DNA of 64,000 nt, from positions 141,677 through 205,676 of the forward strand of contig CANFJL010000003.1 of NCBI GenBank assembly GCA_947447525.1, read 5' to 3'. Below the pieces are notes generated by a model. The model saw nothing but the letters and a program-made list of their open reading frames with translations. It searched no databases and had not been told where the DNA came from. This DNA is from Flavobacteriales bacterium (lineage in GTDB: Bacteria; Bacteroidota; Bacteroidia; Flavobacteriales_D; Crocinitomicaceae). This document shows, in pieces, positions 61,693 through 64,000 of the stretch. The translations under genes were made by a program, and so were the position numbers. Within the stretch, counting starts at the first letter, position 1; each line of letters begins with the position of its first letter.

Positions 61693-61884
61693 TTATTTCT
61701 TTTTAATTTCTCCAGTATTTTTATCGTAACCGTAGGGACAATGTTTGCAATTACTTTTACAGCAATATCCTCTTTTTGAATGATATTCTTCGGTAAAAAT
61801 TATGAATCCTTCCTCACTTAGGTAATAATCTTCCTTAGAAAGTTTACTTTTACTTTGCGAAAAAGAGGCAAATTCATTTTCCAT
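61693..61884 (-). CDS. DUF5522 small cysteine-containing protein
   Basis: A 63-residue protein. The C-terminal half has EEGFIIFTEEYHSKRGYCC and CKHCPYGYDK, the family motif with a CC-x3-C-x2-C cysteine pattern that could bind a metal. Function unknown; the family is widespread in Bacteroidota. The stop is immediately adjacent to the acyltransferase stop, and it is divergent from the PLP-enzyme gene 11 bases away. Confidence 0.85.
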   Translation of the reverse strand: MENEFASFSQSKSKLSKEDYYLSEEGFIIFTEEYHSKRGYCCKSNCKHCPYGYDKNTGEIKKK

Positions 61885-61895
61885 TATTTTTTTTA

Positions 61896-62786
61896 ATGTC
61901 TGAAATTAATTTATCAAATTCAATAGTTCAAGCAATCAATCTTCCTATTAACAACAAAGGTGCTAATAATTTGTTCATTAAAAGAGATGATTTAATTCAT
62001 CCATTTGTTTCTGGGAATAAATGGCGCAAATTAAAATACAATATGGAAGTAATTCAGCTCCATAATTGCGATGGCTGCCTTACCTTTGGTGGTGCTTATT
62101 CCAATCATTTACTCGCAGTTGCATCAGCTGCGCAACAATTTAAAATAAAGTCAATTGCTTATGTTCGAGGAGATGAATTGAATGAAAATTCAAATCTACT
62201 TTTAAGAAAATGTTCCGAACTAGGAATGGAAATGCGCTTTATATCTCGAAGTAGCTATCAAGAAAAAAAACTATCTTCTGATTTTATTTTTGAAAACAAC
62301 TCAAAATATTTGGTTATTCCTGAAGGTGGAGCCAATGAAAATGGCATAAAAGGGTGTGAAGAAATATTACAGGAAACTACCAATGATTTTGATGTGATAG
62401 GTCTTTCTCAAGGAACTTGCACCACCAGTTTAGGGATTCTTTTTTCGAGTCCTATTACTTCAGAAATTTGGGTTTTTCCTGCATTAAAAGGATTTGATTC
62501 AATAAGTGAAATGAAGTCTCTTGCAGAACGCTGCGGTAGGAGTGAGGACTTTCAGTTGCATCAACACCGCATCCGCATATTTGATCAATTTCATTTTGGT
62601 GGCTATGCTCAAAAAGATGATGAATTAGTAAATTTCATTTCTGATTTTCAATATCAAACCAAGATAAAATTAGATCCTGTTTATACAGGTAAAGCAATGT
62701 ATGGATTGCTCCATAAAATTAAAGAATTGAAAAACAAAAGAATTTTATTCATTCATACGGGTGGTGTGAATGAATTCAACAACTAA
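61896..62786 (+). CDS. 1-aminocyclopropane-1-carboxylate deaminase / D-cysteine desulfhydrase-like PLP enzyme
   Basis: A 296-residue fold-type II PLP enzyme. FIKRDDLIHPFVSGNKWRKLKYN holds the PLP lysine (the K in GNKWRK), LTFGGAYSNHLLAVASAA is the phosphate-contacting SNH motif, VIPEGGANENGIKGC is a family signature, and LSQGTCTTSLG the C-terminal glycine-rich phosphate loop. Relatives break down D-cysteine or ACC to ammonia and a keto acid. Which is used cannot be told from sequence. Confidence 0.9.
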   Translation: MSEINLSNSIVQAINLPINNKGANNLFIKRDDLIHPFVSGNKWRKLKYNMEVIQLHNCDGCLTFGGAYSNHLLAVASAAQQFKIKSIAYVRGDELNENSNLLLRKCSELGMEMRFISRSSYQEKKLSSDFIFENNSKYLVIPEGGANENGIKGCEEILQETTNDFDVIGLSQGTCTTSLGILFSSPITSEIWVFPALKGFDSISEMKSLAERCGRSEDFQLHQHRIRIFDQFHFGGYAQKDDELVNFISDFQYQTKIKLDPVYTGKAMYGLLHKIKELKNKRILFIHTGGVNEFNN

Positions 62787-62792
62787 ATTTAT

Positions 62793-63821
62793 TTAATCTT
62801 TTCTTAATTTAGTTTTTTTCTTCCCGTACATGTGGATGGACTTGAAGAATATTTCAATTGCACCAACACCACTAGTTGCTGAACTCAAACGAGATACATT
62901 GGCATCAAATGCGATTCCAATTTTGAAGTTTTGAATTTTATAACTGAAAGAAGCAATTACTGCATCATTCATTCTATAAAAAACACCATAACTTACTGTT
63001 TTTGATTTGTTAATGTTGGTTATTTCAGACCCTGAAGATAATATGTTTTCACAATTTACTCCCAATACAAAATTATTACTTGGTCCATTTCTGAAATACA
63101 TCATTTGAGGTTGCAATCTGAAGTCTCTTCTTCTTGTTGTTATATCAGCACCTGCATTAACAACCATTTGCATATACATTTTATCTGCAGTAAAAGAGAA
63201 ATCAATTTTTTGTCTTGTCATATGATTTAAAGCTAAACCACCATAAAATCTCGACTTATTTCTTTGAGTGTGTTGATAAAAAATCCCGGAATTAACATCA
63301 AAAGCACCATAGGAACTTCTGGATAAATTCGAGTTAATATAAATAGGATCACCATAATTACCATTAAATCCATTACCAGTCCAATCAGATCCCCAATTTA
63401 GTGTAGCAGGATCATAAGATTGCATGTAAAAACCTGGGGCAACTCCAACAGATAGTTTATTTCTCTGATCCAATTGAATGGTGTAATTAACAGGAATTGT
63501 TACAGCGGTAGTCATTAGCTTATTATCGCCAGTTTGATCATTGATCACATTTAAACCAACACCAAAATTATTTTTACTGTAAGCTCCGTCTGAAAATTTA
63601 AATTCAGTACTTAAAGTATTGGTGCGCATTGGAGCTCCTTCAATTGTGAAATATTGAAATCTAAAATTGGTAAAGAAGCTATAATCTTCATTTCCAGTAG
63701 CAACTGAACCAGCATTAAATAGACTAGGAGCCTGATTCCATAGACTTGAATTGTATCCTTGTTGTGCTAATAATGCATTTGCAGAAACAAGTAAGAAAAG
63801 GGTAAGTATAACTTTTTTCAT
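62793..63821 (-). CDS. PorP/SprF family type IX secretion protein
   Basis: A 342-residue outer-membrane protein. The N-terminus is a signal peptide (VILTLFLLVSANALLAQ), followed by QGYNSSLWNQAPSLFNAG-type sequence, the PorP/SprF opening ('Q.......N....NPA..G'). Alternating aromatic strands such as YQHTQRNKSRFYGGLALNHM form a predicted 14-stranded barrel. In gliding bacteria SprF is needed for surface delivery of its paired adhesin SprB. Here the partner is the type-B CTD protein directly upstream, five bases away. The last 20 residues are unusually basic (MYGKKKTKLRKD). Confidence 0.9.
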   Translation of the reverse strand: MKKVILTLFLLVSANALLAQQGYNSSLWNQAPSLFNAGSVATGNEDYSFFTNFRFQYFTIEGAPMRTNTLSTEFKFSDGAYSKNNFGVGLNVINDQTGDNKLMTTAVTIPVNYTIQLDQRNKLSVGVAPGFYMQSYDPATLNWGSDWTGNGFNGNYGDPIYINSNLSRSSYGAFDVNSGIFYQHTQRNKSRFYGGLALNHMTRQKIDFSFTADKMYMQMVVNAGADITTRRRDFRLQPQMMYFRNGPSNNFVLGVNCENILSSGSEITNINKSKTVSYGVFYRMNDAVIASFSYKIQNFKIGIAFDANVSRLSSATSGVGAIEIFFKSIHMYGKKKTKLRKD

Positions 63822-63826
63822 GTGTA

Positions 63827-64000
63827 TTATCTGTAAAGTGTTACATTTCCTGTAAAGGAATTTGATAAACCATTAATTAATCGATAGTCAATTTTATATA
63901 CAAAGGTTGCAGGATTTAAAGCCTTGCCTTTAAAGGTACCGTCCCATCCTTCGTTTGGATCTGTACTGTGAAAAACCAATTGTCCGTAGCGATTGAAAAT
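63827..64000 (-). CDS. T9SS type-B sorting-domain protein, C-terminus only (cut by window end)
   Basis: The frame runs from the window edge to a TAA (minus strand) at 63827-63829 and gives the last 57 residues: IFNRYGQLVFHSTDPNEGWD, then GTFKGKALNPATFVYKIDYR. This matches the end of the gliding-motility-associated C-terminal domain (TIGR04131), as in the protein at 24314-28123. The stop is five bases upstream of the PorP/SprF start, so the two form an adhesin-PorP pair. The repeats and signal peptide lie outside the window. Confidence 0.85.
   Translation of the reverse strand: MFNRYGQLVFHSTDPNEGWDGTFKGKALNPATFVYKIDYRLINGLSNSFTGNVTLYR

Overview
The window looks like chromosomal DNA from a low-GC Bacteroidota bacterium, most likely a free-living Flavobacteriales relative. 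The evidence is type IX secretion (T9SS) C-terminal sorting domains, a PorP/SprF protein, a type III glutamine synthetase, families typical of the phylum (DUF5606, DUF5522, GIN-domain lipoprotein, NamZ), several TAnnTTTG -7 promoter boxes, and few Shine-Dalgarno sites. No rRNA, tRNA, CRISPR array, prophage or transposase is visible. Species cannot be named from the sequence alone.

Region 1 (1-15044) is a surface-polysaccharide locus. A tightly coupled run, with ATGA stop/start overlaps at most junctions, encodes the end of a methyltransferase, GT4 and GT2 glycosyltransferases, a DegT aminotransferase, a NeuD-type acyltransferase, a DUF6625 protein and UDP-galactopyranose mutase. A decayed glycosyltransferase remnant and two more GT4 genes follow. 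Next come two repeat-rich insertions: GC-rich palindromes beside a DUF559 gene, and 13-bp tandem arrays around a four-helix-bundle (23S-IVP-like) gene. The second insertion splits a HisH / HisF-like / WbpG-like set predicted to convert an acetamido sugar to an acetamidino sugar.

Region 2 (15095-41201) is mostly housekeeping and envelope genes: DUF5606, a DEAD-box helicase, BipA/TypA, an FtsX-type permease, NamZ muramidase, PurE, TatA, an SDR, a 1269-residue T9SS type-B surface protein, UvrB with small partners, L-2-hydroxyglutarate oxidase, a short MscS, MazG, a PagL-like lipid A deacylase with a GIN lipoprotein, a small membrane protein with a porin-like barrel, ExoIII, a WbpP-like epimerase, Pcm, and a sigma-54-type activator without a DNA-binding domain.

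Region 3 (41247-52464) holds a YfhO-like membrane protein and a second sugar operon on the minus strand: pseB, pseC, a fused NeuB-like/SpsF-like protein, an SGNH hydrolase, a double GNAT protein and pseI. Upstream of it lie a DUF115/GT42-like protein and a GT2. It predicts synthesis of a pseudaminic-acid-type nonulosonate, with no recognisable pseG.

Region 4 (52467-64000) contains AlaS, two methyltransferases (one MnmD-like), a Nudix hydrolase, type III glutamine synthetase with a striking inverted repeat upstream, an unrecognised membrane-anchored protein, an acyltransferase, DUF5522, an ACC-deaminase/D-cysteine-desulfhydrase-like enzyme, and a PorP/SprF protein directly downstream of the end of another T9SS type-B protein.

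The most unusual items are the NeuB-SpsF fusion in an operon lacking pseG, the 13-bp repeat arrays that encode the tail of one gene and run up to the start of another, and the HisF-like protein that has lost the cyclase aspartate.
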